Source of the DNA: Bryoerythrophyllum caledonicum
Lineage: Eukaryota; Streptophyta; Bryopsida; Pottiales; Pottiaceae
Reading direction: 5' to 3'
DNA length: 64,000 nucleotides
NCBI GenBank assembly: GCA_963971425.1
Contig: OZ020524.1
Location: 12,837,845-12,901,844, forward strand
Shown here: positions 46,855 through 58,805 of the stretch, one piece after another
Layout: each line of letters opens with the position of its first letter
Position numbering within the stretch: the stretch's first letter is position 1
The notes under the pieces: generated by a model
What the model saw: only the letters and a program-made list of their open reading frames with translations
Told to the model about the DNA's origin: nothing
Databases searched by the model: none
Translations under genes and position numbers: made by a program

Positions 46855-47736
46855 CAGTTCAAGATAACCCCTAAACCATTGGATGACACTGGAGTCAATG
46901 GGCTAGCCATGAAATCCCCTCTCTACTTGAGCGAAAAGCCCAGCCAGCAGACGAGAGAATTGCAAAAAATGGAAGGAAAAAAACTTCCGAGTCAAAAAAC
47001 AATCATAAATACATTCTGGAACAAGCAAAAGTCAAAGAATTCACTCTTCACAAACAAGCCCAGAAGATAAACCCCTGTCCAACCCCAGTCCAAAACCCCC
47101 AGTCCAAACGAGGTAGGTGAGTGAAAAGTTAAGTGCAAGCGATAAGAAATAGGAGCAGTAAAGCTAGATACAGGTATAATGGGTGTAAGAATAAGTACGT
47201 CCGCACATCCCATCGAGTATAAGAATCTCGGTTCGTATAGGAATCCCATGATGATCGCTATCACTGCCCTTTCAAAAAACTCTTTCTTTACAGTTCCCTT
47301 CTCATTGTCGTCCATGATTCCCCATCGTGAGCATCGACAAACTCGCCTGGAGTAATGACCGTCTTTTCTTATGTAATATTAGGGTTTCTAATATAAAAAC
47401 CCGAAATTGGGAGCAGTGGCAGTTGTTACTTGGAAAATGGGCGTATGAGAATGAGGTGGAAACCCTAGGTAGGGTGGGGATGTTAACTTTTTTGTTTTTC
47501 TTATTTTCAGGTAAGAACAGATGTGGTGTTACACATGCTGCTAAAGAATACTCACATACCGGAGCTAAAGGCAGGTCTTGTCTGTGGGTGCACACACGAT
47601 TGTGACAAAATCGTTGTTCCTAGCAATAAATTACGGGGAGATGGGGGATGATGAAGCCATGGCGGTGGAGGGGCGACGTACTGACTGCTCATGGCATTGA
47701 CGAAATGCCGATCGACTGAGGTAGTAGCAAAACTGG
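46855..47736 (-). other. 3' flank of the cyclin gene
   Basis: The few hundred bases below 47737 should hold the 3' UTR. A minus-strand frame at 47315-46992 gives a hydrophobic peptide I do not recognise, and it may be chance. There is no second gene I can support. Confidence 0.4.
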
Positions 47737-49233
47737 TTATAGGAAGGTCTGCTGCTGCAACGTCCATGTGGTGTCGTAGAGCTTGTGCCGCTTGGATGTG
47801 GGGAAGGAGTCCGGGGAAGGCGACGACTCGCGCGATGAGACTCCTCCGGAGGAGCATGTACCTTCACTGGCGGAGCTCAGAGCTGCCGCCTCCAGCACGC
47901 CCACGGGGCTCTGCGGCTCCGACGCCTTGCGCTTCAGGGAGACCCGCCGGTAGTATGACTCCATCACCGCTTCTTGCATGTCGTCGTAGCACTCTTTCAC
48001 CGCATCCTGCAGAGGGGAGGAATGTTAGCGAGAGTGGTTCACCGGAGCATTGGGGTGCGGGAGGTTGGAGTTTACTCACCACATCGACGGACAGACTGGC
48101 AAAGATTCGCAGCAGGTCGCCAGATTGCAAGGCCGTCACCTCCTCAAGGGAGCATGTTATGGCCGCTGCCGCGACGACTGACGGCAGGTACGTCAGAAAA
48201 GTCGTGTCTGCAGCGGGAAATTGGAGCGCAGTCAGCGTGAGGATAAAGTGGAAGCGGAGAAAACAAAAACCTAACTTTCTGAGAGGTCTTACCCTTGACG
48301 ACCTTTAACACAATCTCGCTGACGCGCGTGAGAAGCGCTCGCAGCAGCACGTTGCTGATGCCGAGCTTGTGGAAGAAGTAGTCGATGTAGGAGAACGGCG
48401 TCACAACGCTCATCCGCCACTCGAGCGTGGACAGCACCAGAAGCTCCATTCTTTGGATCGTGTGCGCCTCGAAAACGTGCTCCACGTGCTCGACCTGCAG
48501 CACAGTCGGAATCAACCTGTGAGCAACGGGAAAGGCTTACGACGCCACTCAACCAAGAAGGCGATCGATCCTCCAACCTGAAGGTCCAGCAGAATCGGCA
48601 CCTCCGATTCCTCCATCTTCGCCGCCAGCGAGATGCAGGCCACGGCCAGCAGCTGCAGCATCCAGTCCTTTCCTTGCTGCAGAAGACACAGACTAACACT
48701 CAGCACCCGGACACTCACTCGGAAACAAACAATCCAGACAGACAACATTCACAAACTCACTCACCGGGAGATGGTGGCGTGACAGAAACCGATCCATGTA
48801 ATTCACCGCCAACGCCACTGTCAACGGACCATAATTATAGAAAGATTGCACCTTCACAACACCAAAACACGTCCAGTGTCAAAAAGATCGCGCGGTACTT
48901 TTTCTTTCGCAACCTCTCAAAAGAACGACACACTCGAATTAACCACTACAAGAAGCACACCTTCTGAATCCACTGCACGGACTCGAGGCGAGCTCCGGCG
49001 CTGAGCTCTTCCGCCTCGTATCGCCCCGCGTAGTCAGGTTCGGGCATGTACTGGCTTTCCTTGCGCAGCAAAGTGGAGATGGCTTCGTCGTCCTCAACAG
49101 GAAAATCCAGAAACGCCGCCGACGGCTGAGACTGAGACTGAGACGATGACGACGACGGCACCACTCCCTCCCGCTCATCGCACTCCCACGCCGCCTCGCT
49201 CACCTCCTCCGCACAGTACAAGCTGTCCGCCAT
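47737..49233 (-). CDS. CYCD: D-type cyclin, six exons
   Basis: Exons on the minus strand are 49233-48961, 48851-48765, 48676-48578, 48494-48293, 48207-48080 and 48006-47737. All introns are GT-AG (109, 88, 83, 85 and 73 nt) and all phases agree, giving 352 residues. The Met before DSLYCAEE is chosen because it puts the retinoblastoma-binding LxCxE motif (LYCAE) at residues 5-9, as usual in plant D cyclins; an in-frame ATG 36 nt upstream would add 12 residues. The cyclin box spans about 60-190, with WIQK (88-91), NYMDRFL (108-114) and LAAKMEE (137-143, the CDK-contacting Lys), then [17 protein letters not shown]. The C-terminal cyclin fold follows (TPFSYIDYF onward). The last exon ends in a Ser/Pro-rich tail and a basic TSKRHK patch. 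It should activate CDKA and release E2F at G1/S. Six exons recall the CYCD2/4 type. A TTTCCCGC E2F-like word lies in intron 4. Confidence 0.95.
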
Positions 49234-49870
49234 CCCAGCGCTGGAGGGAGCCCGACCTCGCTCGCGCACTTCATGCCACCATCGCCCCCACTTGCCTCAC
49301 TCCAGCTCACTCCAGGGCTCCGGCGACCGGAATGTGGGAGAGAGCTGATCAAGAGAGCTTAAAGAGGCGAACCTGTACATGTGCAGCCGCGGAAGCGACC
49401 AATTGAAGCACAAAACACAAGACGCGAACACCTAGTATACAAATATACAAGCAACGAGCGCAAGCTGGAGCTCACAGAGTACTATCAGTCGAGAGGATGA
49501 AGAAGACCCAGAAACCGTCAGCGAGGACGTATGCCCGTGAATCTACGTATGAACCGAAAATTGGGGACATATCTACATCCCCCGTAGAGGACGCGGTTTT
49601 GGGTATTGGGCTCACCTTCTCTAGAGTGCGCCGAGGGAGAGGCCAGAGTGGCCAGTCCATGAGTTTAGGGGAGAGCTGCTAAAGTTAGCAGAGGTCTCAT
49701 TCATCCGCGCTGAGTTTAGAGGCGCCTTTGTCTGATCGCGGCCGGGCTGGGCCGGGGTTCCGTGCCCGCGCCCGGTCCCGCCAAGGGTGGAGGGAGATCT
49801 AGGAACGGAGTTCATTTCGAGGGGTACGGTCAACTACCTGGCGCGTGTTTTGCATTACCCGCCAGATGAC
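49234..49870 (-). promoter_or_regulatory. GC-rich upstream region of the cyclin gene
   Basis: This GC-rich stretch is directly upstream of the cyclin start and should contain the 5' UTR and promoter. It includes TGGCGCG (49840) and short E2F-like words. No TATA box at a convincing distance was identified. Frames here are chance products of composition. Confidence 0.4.
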
Positions 49871-51596
49871 GTGGCTTTTCTGCTTCTTATTGTTTTTATT
49901 TTTCCCCATCTTATCCTCAAATTCTTCATTCATTCATGAGGCATGACTCCTGGTTTTCACAAGAGATCAGAGAATTCATGGAGTCCTTGATTTCCTGTAA
50001 GAACATCCTGGTGACCGTCGTAACAGGCCCCCTTTTTGTAAGGCGTACTAGTCTTGATTAAGACACTTGTATAATTACACCATGTTACGTATTACTTTAG
50101 AGGCCGCTCTCTTTCTCCATTAATTTGGTGTATATGCCTATGTATTATTTGTATGGTGTGCAATTGATGATGAGCAATGGTTCTTACAATTACAGTTTCT
50201 ATGGTTTCCGTAGTCTTTGGTTTTTTTAGGTATATATGTTGTTATTTTCCATTCAATCATTAGTGGATTTAATGGATCAAATGTAGTGAAGTGGGAGATA
50301 GTCTTAAATTCCAAATATCTTGTTTGGAGTTGTTGATGGATTGGAGGGTTGTGATTTTGGGCATGGTACTATAGAGTCTAAGGCGGTCTTGGATTTGAAG
50401 CATCTTGATTTTTCTCAATCCTTCTTCTGTGAATTGGTTTGTGACCCCCTTAACTCTTAAATTTCCAAGAGTTCCCTAAGGGGACACTTGGAAATTTAGA
50501 TTTGTTATAAAATATAATTTTAGATGAACCACGTCGTTCATTGTCTTCTTTCATACATTAATATGTTAGAGAGTTGTGATTTGGACATGCTAGATCACAG
50601 AGGATATGAACTGGTCATTAGTTTGAAGCATCTCAATCACTATTATCTTGTGATCATACACAAATAGATTTTAAACCTTGGACCGATGGTTATGAAACAT
50701 CATAGTTTGTAAAGGGCATCTCAATCACCATCATCTATTGTTTATTGGCGGATTTGATAATCAAGATACAATAAAGGTGAGATGGATTGAGGTGCAGACA
50801 TGTGAGTCACTTTCAAACATTCATAGATAATGAGGACATTATACAATATAGTTCATGATGGTCATAGATTTCAAACATCTGAGTCATGTCCCCTGTCATA
50901 TATTGGTAGGTTACGAGTGATAACGATGTATTGTTTGAAAATTATGGTCTTAGGTTCAAAGCATTTCAATCACTGTCTTCATTCATACATTGGTGGATCT
51001 TAATGTAAGAATACAACAAAATTCTATGACAATTTTAGATTGGACATATCATGTAGATTGTCTTATTTTTGTTTTAAAATGCATTTCACAATCACAATGT
51101 AGTCACTTGCAATAGTTTTAAATATCAAGAATGTCAATTTACCACCTTCTTTTTTCGCTATAAGATTTCATAATCATCATACAATCGAATGAAGTGGCCT
51201 TGGTTCAAACACCTCTATCTCATTCACTTGTAGATATTTGAAAAAGGATATAATGTCTTCAAGTGGTTTAATAATGTCTCTTAGTTGAAAACCCAATCTT
51301 CTCACTAATTCTAACTTCTATGATTTTTGAACATAGATATGATCCCCTTGCCTTCTCACCTTGTTCCTCATCTTTCATTTTGTTGGTACAACTTTCATGT
51401 AAATGATTTTTCATATGAAGTGTTTTCCATGCAAAATTTAAGTACAACAAGTTGAAATGTGTTAAACCATAAACACCTAAAACATGATTAGATTAGATTT
51501 TTTGGATCACCTTGAGTTCATACCAACGTGACAATAAACTGGTCAATCTTAATATCCTCTACAAGGACACAACATTTGAGGGTAGGAGAGAATGCC
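49871..51596. other. AT-rich intergenic DNA, no gene seen
   Basis: Repeated short phrases such as CATCTCAATCAC and ATACATTGGTGGAT occur between 50400 and 51050, hinting at a very old dispersed or tandem repeat. No coding family recognised. Confidence 0.35.
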
Positions 51597-51600
51597 TTAA

Positions 51601-52522
51601 CCCCTAAAGGACCAAGTGTCCCTTGGGAGGACGGTTTTGATTTTGGGAAGGTTCTTAAAATTTGAAAAAAAACAAAAAAAATCTTTGAAATTATTATACT
51701 AGATTTTTCTTGATAAGGTCTTTGTGGGGTTATTTATAAATATATTCTTTTGAATTCATGGTTTGAAAGTTAGTACCACTCAAAGTTAGGAATAGGGACT
51801 CTGAGCAGCTCTAAAATTTTGCTAAAAGTTTCAATTGACATTGAGATTTTTCATACACATAGAGAACATTACCTTCTTTGTCAAAAAAATTCTTGTCTTT
51901 AGTGTATTGAAACATTTTAACTCAAGGCAAACAATTTTAGACATTTCAGGCAAGCGAGGAAACAAACTCCATCTTTTCTACATAAAACCTAGAGATCTTC
52001 ATATTTTTCACTTTCATTTTTTCAACAAAAATATGAGGTGAGAACCTTCTTATTGACCGTTTGGATTATCAATCTAAAACATATTATTAAGTTCACAAGA
52101 AAATAAAACGTGAGTTGACAATTTTTAAACCTCCACTCCTTGCACACTTGTTTTGAGTATGCTACACCCCTTCTATACCTCTAAAAATTCGTCTATAGGA
52201 AACTAACATCATGCTAAACACGAAGGTAATAGATTTTGACCTTGTGTAGTGCAAAATTTTGATACCAAGTGAAGTCAAAGGCTGGTAATCCACTCAACGT
52301 AGGGAAGAAAATGAACGATTTTCTTGACTTCAAACACTATAATCTTTCAATCCATGCGGTCAAAGTTTTTGAGATTTTGTGAGTATGTTACTTAGTAAGT
52401 CTCACTTGAGATCCTACGGTCAAAACTGTAAATACAAAGTTTGGTTTTCTTCTTTACTCATTGCACTAGAACCAATCATTTTGAAGTGTTTTTGGTGTGA
52501 AATTGTTACGGTCCTTTAGGAG
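51601..52522 (+). mobile_element. 0.9-kb TTAA element, best-preserved copy
   Basis: TTAA at 51597-51600 and 52523-52526; 922 bp. The left end is CCCCTAAAGGACCAAGTGTC and the right end TACGGTCCTTTAGGAG. It is close to the copy at 32531 over its whole length. I use it as the family reference. Confidence 0.8.
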
Positions 52523-52526
52523 TTAA

Positions 52527-53307
52527 TTTACCGGAAAAACCAAGATTTATGCTGATTTATTTTTCTTTGAAGTGGATTTGATGGAAATACAATGCCTTAT
52601 ATTAATATCTATCCTTACAAAATTGAACTTAAACCATGGCCTCAACTTTGGGGAAATTTTGCAGAACATCCAATTGTTGATGGAATAGATTATAGTGTTT
52701 AAAGTTACCATATATTGCTAGTGAAAACTATGGATTTTGGAGGGAGTACTACTTTAACCATCAATAGATTCTTGCAAGAATTTTTTAATTTTGAATTAGA
52801 GCAATTCACATGTGCACTAGGTTGATAGCTTCGCATTGACATATCATATGTGAAGAAAATATTTATACACAATTATTGGTGATTTTTTTTGCTTTTTTCT
52901 ACTTTATTGTTTACAAAAATGTTCCAACCTTATACAAATCAAAACGGAAGTTTTGTATGTGAGGAGAGAGATCAACAATCACAAAACGATGAAGACTATC
53001 TTAAAGACAAAGTTCAATCAAAATTTAAGACCGAAATCAATGTACATGTGTGTGAAATACAACATAGTATGTGGCATGGTATTCACTGTATTCACTATAT
53101 TCATTGTATTTTAGAGTATTTGATGTATTTTTGTGTTGTATTTGTAGCTTTTCCAAGAGTTCTATAAATCCAAATCACGATGTGATTGTTGGAGAATGTT
53201 CATGTAATGTGTGCGCAAATCTCGAAGCTTAATTCCTCATGGATTTCATGCAACTTGAGTTTTAGCACCTCCGGAGTCCCATTTGGGGCTTCCTGGGCGG
53301 TGAAGGG
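52527..53307 (+). mobile_element. 0.78-kb TTAA element, copy 3
   Basis: It starts at the TTAA that ends the previous element (52523-52526), and TTAT follows at 53308-53311. 781 bp, close to copy 1 (AACATAGTATGTGGCATGG, CACCTCCGGAGTCCCATTT). The left 15 bp are diverged. Confidence 0.65.
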
Positions 53308-53311
53308 TTAT

Positions 53312-54361
53312 ATGGTCAATGGTAACTGTAAAACAACTCATGTAAATGGTAGAATATGTTGGTTTGGCTGAAAACACCACTCAGCCGTGTCATTTGTTTA
53401 TACAAGTGATGTACTTTGTGATCATAATCAGTTGATTATAACTGAAGGTGGTTGGTGAAATGGATTGAGCTTTATCTCCATTCATCTTACATCCCAAGAT
53501 CGGTGTCCGCTGTCTGTACTTTAGCGGATAAAAAATCAATAACAACAACATGTTGAAAATTCCGAGTCCAACAGCTACTTCCCCTGAAAAGGATTCCATT
53601 CTTGGATGGGCATAATGTTGGAGTCAATCTCATTACTCAACTACCCTATCCATGTACTTAAAGTTAACTTCGTCTCTCTTTTTCAACAGCTACAAACCAT
53701 TGCAAGCAAGGATCCGATTGTCTTACCTGGCTTGCCATTACGTTAATCGAGACAGCCACAAGAAACCCCGGGTATTTTTCAACCCACGCTATCCATCCAC
53801 CACCTGGCTTCATTCCTCCCTTTTTTAGATTTGTTTATATTGGGGACACACCGATTTCAAGCAAGTTGAGGTCTTTCCAAACTCACCCAAACTCTCGATT
53901 AGATATCCTTTTGTTTGAGTAATAATACCACTAATTCTTTGCTCTTACCCCTCAATGCTCTCGAGTGACTATTGCAACCACCACTATAGAATGTGTTTTA
54001 TTGTCTTTGGAATGGTTTCACATTTCCTAACAAACTTGACGAAGCTCATGTTAATATGGTTCACACGAGACTTCACTAGGCTTTGGATGTGGGACCCAAA
54101 TACACGCAAATGTGTCTACTATTTCAATGGAACCTTTAAGGATTAATAGCTATCGATCAACGGAAGAGCTTGGTGGTCTCTCATCTCGAATCGTTATCCA
54201 ACCAACGGTAGAGCTTAGTAGTGTCCAAATTAGAGTCAGAAGTAGTTCTATTTGAAATTTATAATGAACAAGAAGAGGGCCATATTGGAGTTATCTTGAA
54301 AGTGAAAGGTGGTCAACATGTATGTCACCCCCTACTTTATGGTCTTATGTTAGTACTTGAG
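53312..54361. other. No gene seen
   Basis: Mixed sequence with chance frames only. Nothing recognised. Confidence 0.35.
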
Positions 54362-54610
54362 ACCACATGAATATGGTGACTTGGCCTGGGAAAGGTGTGG
54401 AGGAACCCTTTGAGCACTTAGTATACTATAGGGGGGGGTTAACGTGCTTTCGGTAGCGCCCAATAGCATCGATTGCCATGCATTTCATTTGTGCAAAAAA
54501 AAATTGGAGCATGAAATTCCTCATGCTCTCTTTCTTTCGGCATTGAAATCTCACCCTGCCTTTTCCAATTCTTTCCCATTCAGAAACAATCTTCAAGAAA
54601 ACTCTATTCT
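54362..54610 (+). repeat. Dispersed repeat, copy 2
   Basis: Matches 38288-38545 in block order: GACCACATGAATATGGTGAC, TGGGAAAGGTGTGG, GATTGCCATGCATTTCAT, AGAAAACTCTATTCT. Confidence 0.55.
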
Positions 54611-54648
54611 ACCTAGAATCTTCGTTGCATGTTTTGATAATAAGTCAA

Positions 54649-54770
54649 CCCTGTAAGGCCGGGTTGGTTATGGCTAATGGTCGACTCTACAAACTCAATA
54701 GATTCTACAAAACATCATCTACTATGGTCGTAGATTTTCCATCAGCCATAACCAGCCCAGCCTGAAAGGG
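54649..54770. mobile_element. 0.12-kb TTAA MITE with 32-bp inverted repeats
   Basis: TCAA (54645-54648) is on the left and TTAA (54771-54774) on the right; 122 bp. The left begins CCCTGTAAGGCCGGGTTGG and the right complement CCCTTTCAGGCTGGGCTGG. Arms match at about 26 of 32 positions and share GGTTATGGCT. Confidence 0.75.
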
Positions 54771-54774
54771 TTAA

Positions 54775-56040
54775 AATGAGAGCTAAATATGTTTTAAAAA
54801 AGAAGAAGAGAAAAAGTGGTCAAAACTCATGCCGTACTTTACAAATACCATAATCAAAGTGGCTGGGCAAGGAACACGTTTGCTGAGAGGGGAGGGGGGG
54901 TGGGTTAATGGCGGAAGATGTGGTGTCATTGGAGATTGCACTCTGAGGGATTTGAAATTGCTTGTGTGAGGGGGCTCAGTTGCATTGAATGCAGGTCAGG
55001 CATGCTGGTGCCTCATGCACGGAAAATGACAATGGTATGATGTTACATTATAACTTCAGTGGGCGGGTCCTTCGCCTTCCTGGGGCTGGCCAGACGTATC
55101 GCAGCAGTACCAGTCGCCCTCCCCACACCAATGCGGTCCCAGGTGATTACATCATTCATGATTTTCGCAAGGTTTTCCCCCTCGCATCGTGACATCATAT
55201 GGCCTAACCGAATGCCCATCCACGTGCCTTCATCACTTTGCATCCCTTTGGCTTCTTTCAAGAAACCGCTCATCGACCATTTTCTATGCTCATCTCCACC
55301 TACGGTGACTTAGCCGCCTTTCACGCGTGTTCCAAGGGTAAAACTCTACTACCATGCTGAGGGGGGCAAAATCAGATTTGGGAATTGAAAAAAAAAAAAC
55401 AAAAAAAATTGCGACATGTGGGATATAGAGTTTGGATATTTTTTAATTGTAAAAATGGTGGGCCAATTGGCATGAGCGTGGGGTTTTGTTCATCCGAACT
55501 CCTAAATGAGAGGCCGTATTTTGGGGGCTATAACTCTCAAAAAGTGTTGCCATGCACGTACTTTCGAGGACTTCATCCTTGGGCCCCAATGTGTAGAGGC
55601 CCAGGAGATGATTTTGAGCTTTAGACCTATCAATTTGCTAGAATGGCTTAGCCTCGCAACCTTGGCCCTCTTGTGTGAAGTGCCGCTTCGCCAATCCATT
55701 CTTGATCGCCATTCAGTTTCCAAAAAAGTAGGGTATAATTGTGTTTGAATGAGATCTTTAATCTGAATGCAATCGTTTTTTTTGAAAGTTTAGAATTTTT
55801 TCGAAACATAATTGGTTGTGAGAAAATATTGGTTGAGAAATTGTTTCAGATATGCTGGAAATGTAACAGTTCTTGGAAGAGTGCACTGAGAACAGGTTTT
55901 GATAAGAATCTTGATTTTGAAAACCTGTGGTGAATTCAGTATTGTATGTAAAGAAGTATATTAAAAAAAACTTTTACTTTTACATATGATTTCCTTCACC
56001 ATAACCCCACCATGCATGTGCTAGAGTGTTCAACCCATAA
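54775..56040. other. Frames without a recognised family
   Basis: 54980-55320 and 55500-55750 are less AT-rich and carry frames on both strands (for example 55273-55043 minus, 55506-55748 plus). None has a family I recognise or an intact long frame. A gene fragment is possible. Confidence 0.3.
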
Positions 56041-56265
56041 CCCTTTAAGGTCAGTAGGGAACCTTATATACATGCACGTATTTTACTATGTAGACTACAA
56101 AAAAATGTATTAAGTTTAGCGAGACTTACACCTTTGGATTGAAGATTCTTCAACTAACATCTTTCATTTGAGGTCATTTCAATATTTGAGGTTTATAATG
56201 TTGAAATACGACACCATACATGTAGAATATTGTGGCCACCAACGGCACCTTATGACGTTTAAGGA
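56041..56265. mobile_element. 0.22-kb TTAA MITE, third copy
   Basis: ATAA at 56037-56040 and TTGA at 56266-56269; 225 bp. The right complement begins TCCTTAAACGTCATAAGG. The interior TACATGTAGAATATTGTGGC matches the copy at 38809. A truncated inverted relative follows at about 56283-56400. Confidence 0.7.
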
Positions 56266-56406
56266 TTGATCGTAAGAACGGCCCACTTGTGGCCACAATA
56301 TTCTACATATATGGTGTTGTATTTCAACATTATGGTTCAAATATTGAGGTGACCTCCAAATGAAAGATTTTAGTTGAAGAGTCTTCAAGCCTTGCTAAAC
56401 CTAAAC

Positions 56407-57127
56407 CCTTTATTGCCTACAAGGCCTTAGCAGGGTTGTTTTTTGTGCTTTTGGTATTCTAACTTTCACCACAACTGTTTGTTGTCGTCATGTTACTTAG
56501 AGTGCCCTCGGAGCTCCGAAAGAGTTGTCCAACACATCTCTCTAATCTCCAATTGATGTAGGCATTGACGAACTACAATGATTTTTGTGAAGTGGGGTTG
56601 GAGATGAAATGTATCCATTGTGAAGATGATTTTTTGCATAATATATTATGCTTGTATAGTACCCTGTAACAAGTGTTGCAACACACTCTGTTTTTTCACT
56701 TAAAACATATCCCATGGCCTGATTTAGAATGATGGTGTTGGCATGATAATCATCACATCTCTATGAGATTTTTTGCATCATGGAAGGTGTTCCAGTTACC
56801 TTCATACACCATGCATTTTCTAAATATAAAGAGGCATCCATTGCCATGTGTCTACCAAAATTGCCATCATGCTTAAAAATCTTGGAAAAGGGTACCCTTC
56901 TTAATGTGATCACTTCTTCTTTGGGATATCAGATTTTGAGTATGTTTGAGCTTGGGAGGGTCCAGAGATACACATACATGTTTGCAAGTCATCTTGATGG
57001 TACACATTTCTTAGAAAAATTGTGTGCAACAAATCCTGTTTGTCAAACATATCGTTTCTGTGTTGTTGTTAGGACCTTTTTTATCAAACTTTGTGTGGAT
57101 GTAAGTGTTGTTTGAGGATTGTGCACC
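56407..57127. other. Upstream part of the Tc1-type element
   Basis: No family recognised. The frame at 56780-57115 is probably chance or 5' leader of the transposase. Terminal inverted repeats could not be identified. Confidence 0.35.
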
Positions 57128-58148
57128 ATGACAAGGAGTTATGTATCAAATGATATACGACACATGATAGTTGGTATGCAGAAAGCTGACATGTCAGTGA
57201 GTGAAATTGGAAACATTGTAGGAAGGCCAAAATCGACTATTTCAAGGATTCTCAAGCGATTTAGAATTAGTGGCTCTGTATTGCCAGCAAGTAGGTCCGG
57301 TAGGCCGCGAAACATGAGTGATCGAGATAGGAGAAAGCTCCATAGAGATCTTAGTAGTAATCGTCGTGCTCCTCTTGCAGAATTGTGCAGCAATGTGACA
57401 TCTTCCGTGGGCATGTCAACTTTACGTAAAGAGCTTCATGAGCTTGGTGTTAACAATTGCATTGCAGTGAAGAAATCATTCTTGAGTGACATACACAAGG
57501 CAAACTTCAAAGAGGTTGGATTTTGCAAAGGAGCACTTGCATTGGACGATTGACGATTGGAGTAATGTGATTTGGACCGATGAGTCATCCTTTGAAGTTG
57601 GAAAACCATCACGCCAAATTCGTGTCTGGCGAAAAGCACATGAACACTACAACTACAATTACTTAGCACCTACATTCAAATCGGGAAGGACTTCAATTAT
57701 GGTATGGGGTGCTATCACTGGCTCGTCTAAGTCTTATTTGGTGTTAATTCCTCCTAATAGAGGCACTCCCAAAGACTTTGTAGAGATAGTATTTCAAGGA
57801 GCATTAGAGCATTATTATTGGCACCATGACCACTATGAGCACCTCATTTTAATGGAGGATGGTGCTCCAGTACATGGTAGTAATATACAAAAAGATTGGA
57901 GAGAACAATTTGGATTGAAAAAGCTTGAATGGCCACCAAATTCTCCTGACCTTAATCCTATAGAGAATGTCTCAAAGCAAGTTAAAGATCAAGTGCAACA
58001 GAGAAATAGACCACGAAACAAAGACGAAATGTGGACATCAGTCAATCTGGCTTGGGAGGATATACCTCAAGAAAGCATCAAAAAGTTGATTTCAACAATG
58101 CCAACCCGGATGAAAGCTGTAATAGCAGCTCAAGGTGGTAGCACTTGA
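57128..58148 (+). pseudogene. Tc1-type DD34E transposase with one frameshift
   Basis: The ATG at 57128 (MTRSYVSNDIRHM) is preferred over an upstream TTG. Residues 1-110 hold two helix-turn-helix units (SVSEIGNIVGRPKSTISRIL, then SDRDRRKLHRDL) separated by a GRPR-type AT-hook-like motif. Near 57510-57530 the sense moves to the +1 frame (SDIHKANFK, then RLDFAKEHLHWTIDDW), a one-base insertion or two-base deletion. The catalytic domain shows Asp in WTDESSFE, Asp in MEDGAPVH and Glu in SPDLNPIEN, with exactly 34 residues between the second Asp and the Glu. That is the Tc1 spacing. The normally conserved Trp after IENV is Ser. Full length is about 340 residues, as usual. Tc1-type cut-and-paste enzymes target TA. 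This copy is probably dead. Such elements are common in animals and fungi and less so in plants. Confidence 0.9.
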
Positions 58149-58805
58149 TGGTAGTAGGTGTTCCATTTTACTGTAGAATATTTGTTAGTGAGTAAGACAT
58201 ATTGTAAACTTCATATCATATTAGGCTTCTATACTACTATAGCTTTGTAATGATACCTTATTTGACTTTATTTGATCAAATTTTGATTTAATATATGAGT
58301 TTGATTTCCTTAGCCTAGAATATGAACGAATGGAAACTATGAAAATACTTTAGAGCCACATAGAGGAGAATTTTACCTACATAGTGTGCATCTTTGTAAT
58401 ACCAAGAATGTGAACAATGATATATCCTATAAATTGGTGCAATCAAATTTTTAAAAATCATCATATATATTTCTCAGTTAATTTTTTTGAAATTAAGTGA
58501 ATAAGATAAAATAATTCACCAAAAATAGAGATTTCATTTTTTGACATTGACATTTTATGAACACGTGAAGGGTCCGTAACACAAAAGATTTAATAGGATA
58601 TATTTGATAAAATCCTCCCATATTGAAAATGAATGAGAGAATTTCAAGAGTTCACAAAATGATTGCAAGACATGTTGGAGGGTACTATACATTCTCCCAA
58701 TGCATCATGACCCACTTGGGCGTTAAAGGGTTAATACATTTTTGTATTCTATGTAGAAAAATACATGCTTGTTTATACAGCTGTCGATTGACGTTCAAGG
58801 GTTAA
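58149..58805. other. 3' flank of the transposase, no gene
   Basis: AT-rich. The last 70 bp (58730-58801) carry ATACATTTTTGTATTCTATG between GGGTTAA words, a fragment of a 0.22-kb TTAA MITE. Confidence 0.4.

Noticed and set aside
47691..48308. 205-residue plus-strand frame
   Set aside because: Antisense to cyclin exons 5 and 6; the GC-rich exons keep other frames open.
48289..48699. 136-residue Arg/Ser-rich minus frame
   Set aside because: Shifted frame over cyclin exons 3 and 4.
49472..49833. Short frames upstream of the cyclin gene
   Set aside because: Composition-driven in a GC-rich promoter region; no family and no support.
56780..57115. 111-residue frame before the Tc1 transposase
   Set aside because: No domain, and the transposase has its own complete N-terminus at 57128.
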